Shown piece by piece: positions 31,801-40,427 of a stretch of DNA of 64,000 bases (the first letter of the stretch is position 1; each line of letters opens with the position of its first letter). A program made the translations under genes and the position numbers. The stretch lies in contig JBAZVI010000002.1 of NCBI GenBank assembly GCA_041660925.1, forward strand, positions 492,427 through 556,426, read 5' to 3'. Origin of the DNA: Elusimicrobiota bacterium. GTDB lineage: Bacteria > Elusimicrobiota > Elusimicrobia > UBA1565. Below the pieces are notes generated by a model, which searched no databases, was not told the DNA's origin, and saw nothing but the letters and a program-made list of their open reading frames with translations.

Positions 31801-32783
31801 GGTTCCGAATCGAGGGAGCTGATCATGCCCGGCTGGACCTGGAGGTACTTCAGCGGATTCACCGGGCGTCCGTGCTGCCAGACCTCGTAGTGGAGGTGCG
31901 TACCGGTCGCGCGTCCCGTGGCGCCCATGAGGGCGATCGTCTGGCGGCGCTTGACGCGCTCGCCGATGCGGACCAGAGTCTTCGACGTGTGTCCGAAGAG
32001 GGTGGAGTAGCCGAAGCCGTGGTCGACGAGGACCATCAGCCCGTAGCCGCCCGACCAGCCGGCGTAGCGGACGACGCCGTCGGCGGTGGCGAGGATCGGG
32101 GTCTCGGGGCCGTTGCCGAGGTCGATGCCGGCGTGGAACTGCCCCTCGTCCTCCTCGTCGGGCGAGTGGCGGATCGGGGAGAAGCGATAGCCGAAGGGCG
32201 AGGTGACGCGGCCGGCCGCGGGCCAGATGCTCGGCGTCGCGCGCATGAGGCTGCGCTGGTTGGCGATGAACCAGGTGATCTCCTGGAAGCTCGCCAGCCG
32301 CTGCTGGGATTCGGCGCGGAGCTCGCTCATCGTGCGGTGGATGGACGGCAGCGAGGGCGGAGCGGCGGCGGAGAGCGCGCGCATGAGCCCGGCGCGGTCG
32401 GCGGCGGTCGGCCCGCCGAAGGCCTGGCTCTCCGAGGCCGGGGGGTTCTGCACGCGCATGCCGAGGAGCTGGCGCAGCTGCCGGTCGGTGAAGCGCGCGA
32501 TGTTGAGGAACTCGCGGGCCTTGTCGACCTCCTCGGCCATGTAGTTCATGCGGGCGCGCAGGACCATGTTGTCGGCCTTCGTGACCATGTAGTCCGCGTG
32601 GCGGCCGACGACGAAGCCGGCCCAGACGGTCATGCCGGTCCAGAAGAGAAGGCCGAAAGCGAGGAAAGAGAGGGAGAACCGCCCCCGGAGCAGGGGAAGG
32701 TCGTTGTGCGGTATGACCAGGACCGTGACGGTCCTGCTCAGGAACCGCTCGACGCGCTTGAACACCTCGGAGGCGCGGGGCAC
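31797..32783 (-). CDS. M23 (LytM-type) peptidoglycan endopeptidase, membrane-anchored
   Basis: 328 residues. One transmembrane helix (SFLAFGLLFWTGMTVWAGFV), a coiled-coil stalk (about 65-185), and a C-terminal LytM domain with the zinc ligands in FHAGIDLG and HLHYEVW, plus VTSPFGYRFSP. Probably cuts peptide cross-links in the wall, positioned by the bactofilin next door. The start is a GTG placed 6 nt behind a near-perfect promoter, so the mRNA is leaderless. It leads an eight-gene operon ending with the thermonuclease. Confidence 0.92.
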   Translation of the reverse strand: MPRASEVFKRVERFLSRTVTVLVIPHNDLPLLRGRFSLSFLAFGLLFWTGMTVWAGFVVGRHADYMVTKADNMVLRARMNYMAEEVDKAREFLNIARFTDRQLRQLLGMRVQNPPASESQAFGGPTAADRAGLMRALSAAAPPSLPSIHRTMSELRAESQQRLASFQEITWFIANQRSLMRATPSIWPAAGRVTSPFGYRFSPIRHSPDEEDEGQFHAGIDLGNGPETPILATADGVVRYAGWSGGYGLMVLVDHGFGYSTLFGHTSKTLVRIGERVKRRQTIALMGATGRATGTHLHYEVWQHGRPVNPLKYLQVQPGMISSLDSEP

Positions 32784-32789
32784 AAACAG

Positions 32790-32818
32790 ATTGTACCCGC
32801 CATCGACGGAACTGTCAA
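32790..32818 (-). promoter_or_regulatory. Near-consensus sigma70 promoter of the envelope operon
   Basis: Minus strand: TTGACA (32818-32813), 17-nt spacer, TACAAT (32795-32790). The GTG start codon (32783) begins 6 nt after the -10 box, so the predicted transcript has no leader. Confidence 0.8.
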
Positions 32819-32846
32819 TGGACGGATTATTACAGAAACGCGATAT

Positions 32847-33881
32847 CTATATGGGGGCGAAGACGAGGACGAGCTTGCCTACGGTCGCTCCGGACTCGAG
32901 CGCCGCGTGGGCTTGCGCCGCCCGCTCGGCCGGGAAGTCGGTGCGCGCCAGCGGCCGGACCTTCCCCTCCGCGATCCAGCCCAGGAGCTGCTCCATCGCT
33001 CGGGACGCCAGGTCCGGCCGGTCGAAGAGGTGGACGACGTTGAAGCCGAGCACCCCGCGGTTCGCGGAGGTGAGCTCGAGCGGGGAGAAGCGCGGCACGC
33101 GCGAGCCGCGCCAGAGCACGCCGAGCGGGTTGGGGCGCGCGGCTCCGCGCGGGAAGAGCTCGGCGAAGCCGTAGACGACGAGCCTCCCCCCCTTGGAGAG
33201 CAGGGCGTAGCCCTCGCGCAGGGTCTGGGGTCCTCCGGAATCGAAGACGACGTCGTAGCCCTCGGGAGCGTGCGCGCGCGCGGCCTTCCAGGGGTCGCGC
33301 GTCCCCCGGACGATGACGGCACGGGCCCCGTGCGCGCGGGCCGCCGCGACCTTCTCCTCGGAGCCCACGATGCCGACCGCGGGGCAGCCGCAGGCCGCGC
33401 AGAGCTGGAGCAGCGCGGAGCCCACCCCGCCCGCCGCGGAGGGGACGAGGACGAGCTCGCCGGGCTCGACGCGCGCGGCGCGCAGGAGCCCGTACCAGGC
33501 CGTGAGGAAGACCGTCGGGAAGGCCGCGCAGTCCTCGAGGGACCAGGCGGCGGGGCAGCGCCAGAGCCAGCGCTCGTCGACGACGACCTTCTCGGCGTAG
33601 GCGCCGAAGCGCAGAAGGCCGAAGACGCGCTCGCCCGGGGAGAAGCGGCCGGCCCCGGGGCCGACGGCCTCCACCGTCCCGGCGAACTCGAAGCCGGGCG
33701 TGAGGGGATAGCGCCCCTTGGCCGCCGAGTACCAGCCCATGCGCACGAGGCAGTCGGCGTAGTTGACGCCGGCGGCCGCGACGCGCACGAGGACCTGGCC
33801 TTTCATGGCGACGGGCTCGGCCGTCTCCGTCCACTCGAGGGCGCGGTGCCCGCCGGGCCGGCGGACGAGCAGCTTGTGCAT
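32847..33881 (-). CDS. VAT-1-like quinone oxidoreductase / MDR superfamily
   Basis: 344 residues, a medium-chain dehydrogenase/reductase without catalytic zinc ligands. GroES-like domain with AAAGVNYADCLVRMGWY and TPGFEFAGTVEAVG; Rossmann domain with LVPSAAGGVGSALLQL. The WRGSRVPRFSPLELTSANRGVLGFNVVHLF segment is typical of the VAT-1 subgroup. It is an NADPH-dependent oxidoreductase of unknown substrate. It is divergent from alaS. Confidence 0.88.
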   Translation of the reverse strand: MHKLLVRRPGGHRALEWTETAEPVAMKGQVLVRVAAAGVNYADCLVRMGWYSAAKGRYPLTPGFEFAGTVEAVGPGAGRFSPGERVFGLLRFGAYAEKVVVDERWLWRCPAAWSLEDCAAFPTVFLTAWYGLLRAARVEPGELVLVPSAAGGVGSALLQLCAACGCPAVGIVGSEEKVAAARAHGARAVIVRGTRDPWKAARAHAPEGYDVVFDSGGPQTLREGYALLSKGGRLVVYGFAELFPRGAARPNPLGVLWRGSRVPRFSPLELTSANRGVLGFNVVHLFDRPDLASRAMEQLLGWIAEGKVRPLARTDFPAERAAQAHAALESGATVGKLVLVFAPI

Positions 33882-33887
33882 GAGCGG

Positions 33888-33917
33888 AGCTTATCTTTTT
33901 GTAGAATACCCCGCCAA
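33888..33917 (-). promoter_or_regulatory. Promoter of the VAT-1-like gene, leaderless
   Basis: Minus strand: TTGGCG (33917-33912), 18-nt spacer, TAAGCT (33893-33888), 6 nt to the ATG at 33881. It overlaps the presumed alaS promoter, which has a TAGAAT at 33902-33907. Confidence 0.5.
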
Positions 33918-33918
33918 C

Positions 33919-36672
33919 ATGAGCGACCTCCGCGACGGCTTCCTCAAATACTTCGACCGCAAAGGCCACCTGATCTGCGCCTCGGTGCCCCTCATCCCCG
34001 AGGGCGACCCGACCCTCCTCTTCACCTCGGCCGGCATGGTCCCCTTCAAGCCCTACTTCCTCGGGATGAAGAAGGGCATCTCGCGCGCGACCTCCTGCCA
34101 GAAGTGCTTCCGCACCACCGACATCGACCGCGTCGGCACGACGATCCGCCACCTCACCTTCTTCGAGATGCTCGGGAACTTCTCCTTCGCCGACTACTTC
34201 AAGGCCGACGCCGTCCACTTCGCCTGGGACTTCCTCACCGGCACGGTCGGGCTCGACCCCAGGCGCCTCTACCCCACGGTCTTCAAGGACGACGCGGAGG
34301 CCGAGGAGATATGGAAGAAGCAGGGCGTGTCGAACCCCATCACGCGCCTGGGCGAGGACTCCAACTTCTGGGCCATGGGCCCGACGGGCCCCTGCGGCCC
34401 GTGCTCGGAGATCTACTACGACCTCGGCCCCGAGTGGTCGTGCGGCAAGCCCGGCTGCACGGTCGGCTGCGACTGCGACCGCTACCTCGAGGTCTGGAAC
34501 CTCGTCTTCATGCAGTACGAACGGCTCGAGGGCGGGACGCTGAAGTCCCTCCCCTTCAAGAACATCGACACCGGCATGGGCCTCGAGCGGCTCTCGATGA
34601 TCGTGCAGGGCAAGCCGAGCCCCTTCGAGACCGACCTCCTCGCGCCCATCGCGGCGGCCGCCTCCTCCGTGCTGAGCACCCCGCTCCCCGGGGAGAAGGA
34701 GTCGAGCGCCGCGGCCGCCGAGGCGCGCACCGCCTACCGCATCGTCTCCGACCACATCCGCTCGGCCGCGATGCTCGCCTCCGAGGGCGTCATCCCCTCC
34801 AACGTCGAGCGCGGCTACGTCCTGCGCCGGCTCATCCGCCGCGCGGCGCGCTACGGCCGCCTGCTCGGAGCGAAGGAGCCGTTCCTCCACGCCCTCGTCC
34901 CCTCGGTGCTCTCGGTCTACGCGCACCCTTACCCGGCGCTCTTCGCCGCCAAGGGGCAGGTCGAGCAGACCCTCCTCGCCGAGGAGCAGCGCTTCCTGGA
35001 GACCCTCGAGAAGGGCGAGCGCGAGCTCGCGACGATCCTCGAGGCGCACCCGAAGACCCTCCCCGGCGAGACCGCCTTCAAGCTCTACGACACCTTCGGC
35101 TTCCCCCTCGAGCTGACCCGCGAGATCGCCTCGCGCCGCGGAGTCTCCGTCGAGGAAGAGGGCTTCGCCAAGGCCCAGGAGGCCGCCGCCGACACCGCGC
35201 GCGCCGGCTGGAAGGGCTCCGGCGAGCGCCCCACGGTGCACTACGACAAGCTCCTCCAGAAGCACCCCGGCCTCAAGAGCGAGTTCATCGGCTACCACAA
35301 GACCTCGCACGAGACCCGGGTGATCCTCATCCTCCGCTACGGCTCCTCCGGCGTCGAGGAGGCCGAGGAGCTCAAGCCCGGCGACGAGGGAGAGGTCGTC
35401 CTCCTCCAGACCCCCTTCTACGCGGAGAGCGGCGGCCAGGTCGGGGACCAGGGCGTCCTCCTCGACGACGTCGACGAGAAGAAGCAGTTCGCGCTCGTCC
35501 ACGACGTCCAGAAGCCGCACCCCCATCTCCTCACGCACCGCGTCACGGCCCAGCGGCCGCTGAAGCTCCACGCGAAGGTCCGCGCGGTCGTCGACGCGGA
35601 GCGGCGGCGCAAGACCGCCTACCACCACACGGCGACGCACCTCCTCAACGAGGCGCTGCACCGCGTGCTCGGCGGCAACGTGCGGCAGGCGGGCTCGATG
35701 GTCGCGCCCGACCGCCTGCGCTTCGACTTCACGCACCCGAAGCCCATGAGCGAGGAGCAGGTCGCCGAGGTCGAGAAGATCGTCAACGAGGCCATCGCCC
35801 GCGACCTGCCGGTCGAGGTCGAGGAGCGCGCCGCCGAGGAGGCGAAGGCCCTCAAGGCCCTGACCCTGCTCGGCGAGAACTACGGCGCGCGCCCCCGCTT
35901 CGTGCTCATCGGCCCCAAGGGCTTCCGCGACCCGCTCGACCGCTACAGCCTCGAGCTCTGCGGCGGCACGCACGTCGAGCGCACCGGAGAGATCCAGGAC
36001 TTCAAGATCGTCAAGGAGAGCGCCGTCGCCGCCGGCATCCGCCGCATCGAGGCCGTCGCCGGCCCCGCCCTCGAGCACCTCCAGCGCATCGAGGAGGAGA
36101 AGACGCGCCAAGGCCTGCGCGACGCCATCCAGCGCTACATCGAGGTCACCTCGAAGATCCAGTCCGTGACCGGCAAGCCCTACCGCGACGTCGTCAAGAA
36201 CATCCCGGACGCCGACACCGGCCCCCTCGAGGAGGTCCGCAAGTCCCTCGGCGCCCTGCGCGAGCTCGAGAAGATCCTGCGCGCCGACCTCGACTCCCAC
36301 AAGCAGTCGAAGCTCTCCCAGCAGGCCAAGATGGGGCAGGTCGTGCTGCAGGTCGGCGCGGTCAAGCTCTCCGTGCAGAAGTTCGCCCAGGCCGAGATCC
36401 AGACCCTGCGAGGCATCGCCGACCAGATCAAGCGCGAGCTCGGCACCGGCGTCGTCCTCCTGGCCACCAGCGAGGAGCACAAGCTCTCCTTCGTCCTGAG
36501 CGTGACGCAGGATCTCGTGGACAAGGGCATCGACGCCTCGAAGATCGCCCGCGAGATCGCCGTCATCACGAAGGGGCGCGCCGGCGGGCGCAAGGACTTC
36601 GCCCAGGGCGGCGGGCCCGACGCCGACTGGGAAGAGATCGTCAACAAGGTGAAGGAGCTCGTCCACCTTTAG
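33919..36672 (+). CDS. alaS: Alanyl-tRNA synthetase
   Basis: 917 residues. The start MSDLRDGFLKYFDRKGH is typical. Class II core with TSAGMVPFKPYF, EMLGNFSFADYFK and NFWAMGPTGPCGPCSEIYYD; editing domain zinc ligands in HHTATHLLNEALH and CGGTHVERTGEI; C-terminal oligomerisation domain with GGGRKDFAQGG-like text (AGGRKDFAQGGG). Upstream in-frame codons are only the open frame over the divergent promoter. dinB follows after 53 bp. Confidence 0.97.
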   Translation: MSDLRDGFLKYFDRKGHLICASVPLIPEGDPTLLFTSAGMVPFKPYFLGMKKGISRATSCQKCFRTTDIDRVGTTIRHLTFFEMLGNFSFADYFKADAVHFAWDFLTGTVGLDPRRLYPTVFKDDAEAEEIWKKQGVSNPITRLGEDSNFWAMGPTGPCGPCSEIYYDLGPEWSCGKPGCTVGCDCDRYLEVWNLVFMQYERLEGGTLKSLPFKNIDTGMGLERLSMIVQGKPSPFETDLLAPIAAAASSVLSTPLPGEKESSAAAAEARTAYRIVSDHIRSAAMLASEGVIPSNVERGYVLRRLIRRAARYGRLLGAKEPFLHALVPSVLSVYAHPYPALFAAKGQVEQTLLAEEQRFLETLEKGERELATILEAHPKTLPGETAFKLYDTFGFPLELTREIASRRGVSVEEEGFAKAQEAAADTARAGWKGSGERPTVHYDKLLQKHPGLKSEFIGYHKTSHETRVILILRYGSSGVEEAEELKPGDEGEVVLLQTPFYAESGGQVGDQGVLLDDVDEKKQFALVHDVQKPHPHLLTHRVTAQRPLKLHAKVRAVVDAERRRKTAYHHTATHLLNEALHRVLGGNVRQAGSMVAPDRLRFDFTHPKPMSEEQVAEVEKIVNEAIARDLPVEVEERAAEEAKALKALTLLGENYGARPRFVLIGPKGFRDPLDRYSLELCGGTHVERTGEIQDFKIVKESAVAAGIRRIEAVAGPALEHLQRIEEEKTRQGLRDAIQRYIEVTSKIQSVTGKPYRDVVKNIPDADTGPLEEVRKSLGALRELEKILRADLDSHKQSKLSQQAKMGQVVLQVGAVKLSVQKFAQAEIQTLRGIADQIKRELGTGVVLLATSEEHKLSFVLSVTQDLVDKGIDASKIAREIAVITKGRAGGRKDFAQGGGPDADWEEIVNKVKELVHL

Positions 36673-36725
36673 CCGGGAATCCTGACGGGGATCCCCGGCT
36701 CCGTCCAGGCATCGGAGTCCCCCCT

Positions 36726-37868
36726 TTGGCGCCAGATCCCTCGCAGCACACCCCCTCGGAACGCGCGGAAGCGGACTCTCCCCGGCGCGTTCCGAGAGTC
36801 CATCCCGCTCCCCGCATCGTCCTGCACGTCGACATGGACTGCTTCTTCGCGGCCGTCGAGGAGCGCGACGACCCGACCCTCGCGGGAAAGCCCGTCGTCG
36901 TGGGCTCCGACCCCAAGGGCGGGCGCGGGCGCGGGATCGTCGCGACGTGCAACTATCCGGCGCGGCGCTTCGGCATCCGCTCGGCCATGCCCATCTCGAC
37001 GGCCTGGCGGCGCTGCCCGGGAGCCGTCTACCTTCGTCCGCGCTTCGCCGCCTACTCGGAGGCGAGCCGTCGCGTCATGGAGCTCTTGCGCGCGTCCGCC
37101 GACGTCCTCGAGGTCGTCGGCATCGACGAAGCGTACCTCGACGTCTCCCGCCGCGCGACCTTCGAGGCCGCGCGCGAGCTCGCCCGCGCGCTCCAGCAGG
37201 AGGTCCGCGCGAAGGAGCGCCTCTCCTGCTCCATCGGCGCCGGCCCCAACAAGCTCGTCGCCAAGCTCGCCAGCGAGCACAAGAAGCCCGGGGGCCTCAC
37301 CGTCGTCATCCCCTCGCGCGTTCAGGAGTTCCTCGACCCCAAGGAGGTCCGCGCGCTGCGCGGCGTCGGGCCGAAGACCGAGGAGAGCCTGCGAGAGAGG
37401 GGCGTCGAGACCGTCCGCCAGCTGCGCCGCCTCTCGCGCGAGACGCTGCGCGCCGTCTTCGGGAGCTTCGGCGACTACCTCCACGACGAGGCGCGCGGGA
37501 TCAGCGAGAGCCCCGTGGACCCGGTCTGGGAGCAGAAGTCCTTCGGACGCGAGGACACCTTCCCCGAGGACACCGACGACCTCGACGAGGTGAAGGCCGC
37601 GCTGCTGGGCTGCGTGCGCCGCGTGCGCTCGGACATGGTCGCGGAGGGACACTGGTGCCGGACGCTCACGGTCAAGGTGCGCTACGAGGGCTACGAGACG
37701 CACTCGCGCCAGACGACCCTGCGCCTGGCCACCGGGCGCCTCGACCAGCTCGAGCGCGGAGCGCTCGACCTCCTCGAGCCCTTCCTGGGCGCCCAGAAGC
37801 GCTTCCGCCTCGTCGGCTTCGCCGTCTCGAAGTTCGAGCCCCCCGTCGACCTGCTGCCGCTCGAATAA
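36726..37868 (+). CDS. dinB: DNA polymerase IV (Y-family)
   Basis: 380 residues, translesion polymerase. Catalytic acidic residues in VLHVDMDCFFAAVE and GIDEAYLDVS; SIGAGPNKLVAKLAS; helix-hairpin-helix LRGVGPKTEESLRERG; C-terminal little-finger domain to FEPPVDLLPLE. There is no ATG before the conserved N-terminus. The TTG at 36726, with a GGAG site 8 nt upstream, is the best start and adds a Pro-rich tail of about 28 residues. Probably co-transcribed with alaS. No LexA-like box was recognised. Confidence 0.94.
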   Translation: MAPDPSQHTPSERAEADSPRRVPRVHPAPRIVLHVDMDCFFAAVEERDDPTLAGKPVVVGSDPKGGRGRGIVATCNYPARRFGIRSAMPISTAWRRCPGAVYLRPRFAAYSEASRRVMELLRASADVLEVVGIDEAYLDVSRRATFEAARELARALQQEVRAKERLSCSIGAGPNKLVAKLASEHKKPGGLTVVIPSRVQEFLDPKEVRALRGVGPKTEESLRERGVETVRQLRRLSRETLRAVFGSFGDYLHDEARGISESPVDPVWEQKSFGREDTFPEDTDDLDEVKAALLGCVRRVRSDMVAEGHWCRTLTVKVRYEGYETHSRQTTLRLATGRLDQLERGALDLLEPFLGAQKRFRLVGFAVSKFEPPVDLLPLE

Positions 37869-37872
37869 AGCA

Positions 37873-37902
37873 GAAGAGCCCCCCGGGGCCGGGAGGCTCT
37901 TA
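37873..37902 (+). terminator. Terminator hairpin after dinB
   Basis: AAGAGCC with GGCTCTT and a CCC/GGG extension around a GC-rich loop, directly after the dinB stop and before the minus-strand tRNA-Arg. Confidence 0.65.
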
Positions 37903-37915
37903 GAGCTTTATATCT

Positions 37916-37987
37916 TGCGCCCTGAAGGAATCGAACCTTCACTTACAGCTCCGGAGGCTGTCGTGATATCCATTTCACCAAGGGCGC
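37916..37987 (-). tRNA. tRNA-Arg (CCG anticodon)
   Basis: Acceptor GCGCCCT/AGGGCGC with discriminator A. Anticodon stem ACAGC/GCTGT and loop CTCCGGA give anticodon CCG (reads CGG). The T-arm is AAGGTTCGATTCCTT. CCA is not encoded. Confidence 0.95.
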
Positions 37988-38057
37988 GTTGGTGCGATGG
38001 CCGGCGCGAGGACCGGACTCCGGAAGCCCGGGGTGCGATTATAGCAAGTGTACGCGG

Positions 38058-39362
38058 CTACTGCGCAGACGTCGTCGGAGGCAGTCCCAGGTACTGCGGC
38101 GTCAGCACGGACCAGGTGTAGTTGTTGCTCGCATTCCAGAGGATCCAGCTCTCGACGCCCTGCAGGTGCGCGGCGAGGATCTGCGCCTTCACCTGCTGGG
38201 GTCCGTAGCGGACGCCGAAGAGGGAGAAATCCTGGAGATAGGGACGGAGCTTGGGGGCCTGCTCCTTGAGCCGCGACTTCGCGTCGCGCAGCCCGCGGTG
38301 GATGATCTTGTAGGGCTCCCGGTTCGGGCTCGCGAGCCCGTACTCCCCCTTGTAGTAGTGCGAGGGGTACATCATCGGGCTGATGTAGTCGACGAGCGGG
38401 GCGAGGCGGTCGATCTCCTGGCCGATGCCCATGTCGTCTTTGGAGGTCGTGGTCATGCCGAAGACCGCGATGGAGATCGGCTTCCCGGTCGGGTCGATGC
38501 GGCGGCGGGCGTGGCGCAGGAACTCGACGAGGTTGCTGATGGCCGAGTTCCGCGAGTGGTCCGAACGCACGTAGCGGCAGGCGCGCGTGTTCCCCTCCGT
38601 GGGGAAGCGGATGTAGTCGAACTGGATCTCATCGAAGCCGAGCTCGGCGGCGCGCACGGCGAGATCGAGGTTGTAGTCCCAGACGACCTTGCGGTACGGG
38701 TCCATCCAGGCGGCGCGGTTCTGGTTGCGCCAGACGCCGCCCTCGGGATTGCGCACGGCCCACTCGGGGTGCTTGCGGGAGAGCAGTTCGTCCCTGAAGA
38801 CCACGATGCGCGCGACGGCCTTGAGGTTCTGCGCGCGCAGGTCGCGGAGCAGGGCTTCGGGGTCGGGGATGGCGGCCTCGTAGGTTCCGTATTCCGCGGC
38901 GCTCTTCACCCCGGGGACGTAGACGCGGCCGTCGGTCTCCTTGAGCGGCACGACCACGGTGTTGACCACCGTGCCCTTGAGCTTGTCGAGGAAAGCCCGG
39001 CGGGACTTCGGCGCACCGGCGACCCAGGCCGTCAGGTGCACCGCACGCATCGCCGGGCCGCTCGAGATGGCCACCGAGGACGCGATGTCGGGGTCGGGTT
39101 CGGGCTCCTTGCGCGCGGCCGTCTTCCCGTCCTTCTTCTCCGTCGCGGCCGCCGGGACGCTGGACGGCGGCGTTTCGGGAGCGGTGACCGCCGTCGTGGT
39201 CTGCGCGGAGAGTGCGACCGGGGCCTGCGCCGTCGTGGAAGGGGCGGGCTCGTCCCCGCTGATGTCCTGCGCCGCGGCCGCCGGAGCGGTGCCGCTCGAG
39301 ACGGGGACGCCCGCGGCGGGGGCGGTCGAAAGGACGGCGGAAAGAGCGAGGAGGGCGAGCAT
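38058..39362 (-). CDS. Exported putative glycoside hydrolase (DUF4015 family)
   Basis: 434 residues. Signal-like N-terminus (LALLALSAVLSTAPAAG), a Thr/Ala/Pro-rich linker to about residue 90, then a TIM-barrel domain: RAVHLTAWVAG, VVNTVVVPLKETDGRV, LKAVARIVVFRDELLSRKHP, WMDPYRKVVWDYNLDLAVRA, the acidic LGFDEIQFDYIRFPTEG and YISPMMYPSHYYKGEYG. This is the DUF4015 (putative glycosyl hydrolase) pattern. It probably acts on an envelope or extracellular glycan. Divergent from the ferritin gene; the gap holds an inverted repeat ATTCTAC...GTAGAAT. Confidence 0.85.
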   Translation of the reverse strand: MLALLALSAVLSTAPAAGVPVSSGTAPAAAAQDISGDEPAPSTTAQAPVALSAQTTTAVTAPETPPSSVPAAATEKKDGKTAARKEPEPDPDIASSVAISSGPAMRAVHLTAWVAGAPKSRRAFLDKLKGTVVNTVVVPLKETDGRVYVPGVKSAAEYGTYEAAIPDPEALLRDLRAQNLKAVARIVVFRDELLSRKHPEWAVRNPEGGVWRNQNRAAWMDPYRKVVWDYNLDLAVRAAELGFDEIQFDYIRFPTEGNTRACRYVRSDHSRNSAISNLVEFLRHARRRIDPTGKPISIAVFGMTTTSKDDMGIGQEIDRLAPLVDYISPMMYPSHYYKGEYGLASPNREPYKIIHRGLRDAKSRLKEQAPKLRPYLQDFSLFGVRYGPQQVKAQILAAHLQGVESWILWNASNNYTWSVLTPQYLGLPPTTSAQ

Positions 39363-39417
39363 CGTTGGACTATTCTACAAAATATGTAGAATCGCCCCAT
39401 CGTCGCACGGAGGTCTC

Positions 39418-39969
39418 ATGGCAGCGAAGAGCGATCCCAAGCAGGCCGTCATCGAAGTCCTCAACAAGGCCCGGGCCGACGAGCTCGCGGCGATCTTCCA
39501 GTACATGTCCCAGCACTACGCGCTGGCCGACGGCGACTACGGGCAGGTCGCCGCTCCCGTCAAGCGCGTCGCCATCGACGAGATGCGCCACGCCGAGCTG
39601 CTCGCCGAGCGCATCTACGAGCTGGGCGGCGTCCCCGTGGCCGCCCCCTCGATGGCGACGAAGAAGAGCCAGAGCATCGGCGAGGCGATGGACTACGACG
39701 TCGAGCTCGAGGAGAAGGCCATCGCGGACTACAACGCCTTCCACCAGGTCTGCGTCGAGGCCCGCGACAACATCAGCGCCAAGCTCGTCGAGCTGATCAT
39801 GACCGAGGAGCAGGAGCACCTGAACTACTTCCAGAACGTGGACCGCCACATCCGCGAGCTCGGGCCGGCCTACCTGGCCCAGATCGCCGGAGGCGTCAAC
39901 GACGTGCCCGCCAGCGCGATGGGCTTCGTGGCGAACAAAGCCGCAGGGAAAGCGACGGCGCAGCCGTAG
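39418..39969 (+). CDS. Ferritin-like / bacterioferritin iron-storage protein
   Basis: 183 residues, a four-helix bundle with di-iron ligands spaced as in bacterioferritin: DELAAIFQYM, IDEMRHAELLAERI, a Glu in the third helix (VELEEKAIADYNAF), and MTEEQEHLNYFQ. The C-terminal tail is Ala-rich. Oxidises and stores iron, or protects DNA from peroxide. The ATG has a CGGAGG site 7 nt upstream. Ends at a strong terminator. Confidence 0.9.
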   Translation: MAAKSDPKQAVIEVLNKARADELAAIFQYMSQHYALADGDYGQVAAPVKRVAIDEMRHAELLAERIYELGGVPVAAPSMATKKSQSIGEAMDYDVELEEKAIADYNAFHQVCVEARDNISAKLVELIMTEEQEHLNYFQNVDRHIRELGPAYLAQIAGGVNDVPASAMGFVANKAAGKATAQP

Positions 39970-39983
39970 CGTCCGCACGCGTC

Positions 39984-40024
39984 CGCGGAGCCGCTCCTCG
40001 TCGGAGCGGCTCCGCGTTTTTTCG
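39984..40024 (+). terminator. Rho-independent terminator
   Basis: CGCGGAGCCGCTCC with GGAGCGGCTCCGCG and a 5-nt loop, followed by a TTTTTT run. Ends the ferritin transcript. Confidence 0.93.
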
Positions 40025-40031
40025 CGGGAAG

Positions 40032-40061
40032 TTGCGGGGCCCCGACTCAAAAAGCTACGAT
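40032..40061 (+). promoter_or_regulatory. Promoter of tRNA-Tyr
   Basis: TTGCGG (40032-40037), 18-nt spacer, TACGAT (40056-40061), about 20 nt upstream of the tRNA 5' end. Confidence 0.55.
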
Positions 40062-40082
40062 ACTCTCCGTTGACCGCAGTAT

Positions 40083-40169
40083 GGTTGGGTGCCAGAGCGG
40101 TCAAATGGACTGGTCTGTAAAACCAGCGGGCTACGCCCTACGAAGGTTCGAATCCTTCCCCAACCACCA
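40083..40169 (+). tRNA. tRNA-Tyr (GUA anticodon)
   Basis: Acceptor GGTTGGG/CCCAACC, discriminator A and an encoded CCA. Anticodon stem CTGGT/ACCAG with loop CTGTAAA gives GUA. Long variable arm (CGGGCTACGCCCTACG) as in bacterial tRNA-Tyr. Confidence 0.97.
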
Positions 40170-40179
40170 CCTTGAACGA

Positions 40180-40220
40180 ACGAGCCGCCCTGCTTTCCGG
40201 GGCGGCTCGTCCGTTTCCTC
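40180..40220 (+). terminator. Terminator after tRNA-Tyr
   Basis: ACGAGCCGCC/GGCGGCTCGT stem, then CCGTTTCCTCTTTCC. It lies 10 nt after the tRNA 3' end. Confidence 0.7.
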
Positions 40221-40427
40221 TTTCCTCCGCGCGGGAGGTTCGCACGAGGCGCGCCGCCCCTCCCGCCCGCCGCGAAGGTCCGCGGCGACTGCCCCGGGAA
40301 TGAACAGGTGTTCAGGTCCTTTTTCCCCCTTTGCCATGGGCCCAATGTCCGCCGGCCCAGGCCCCCTTCGGCTCATACGCCGGCCCCCGCGGACGCGCTA
40401 GGATACCCTCGCAGCAACGGAGGAACC

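Noticed and set aside
31782..36725. Very long plus-strand open frame running into dinB from 31782
   Set aside because: It is antisense to the M23 and VAT-1-like genes and out of frame with alaS, with an Arg/Pro-rich composition. Only the part from 36726 is a real gene (dinB).
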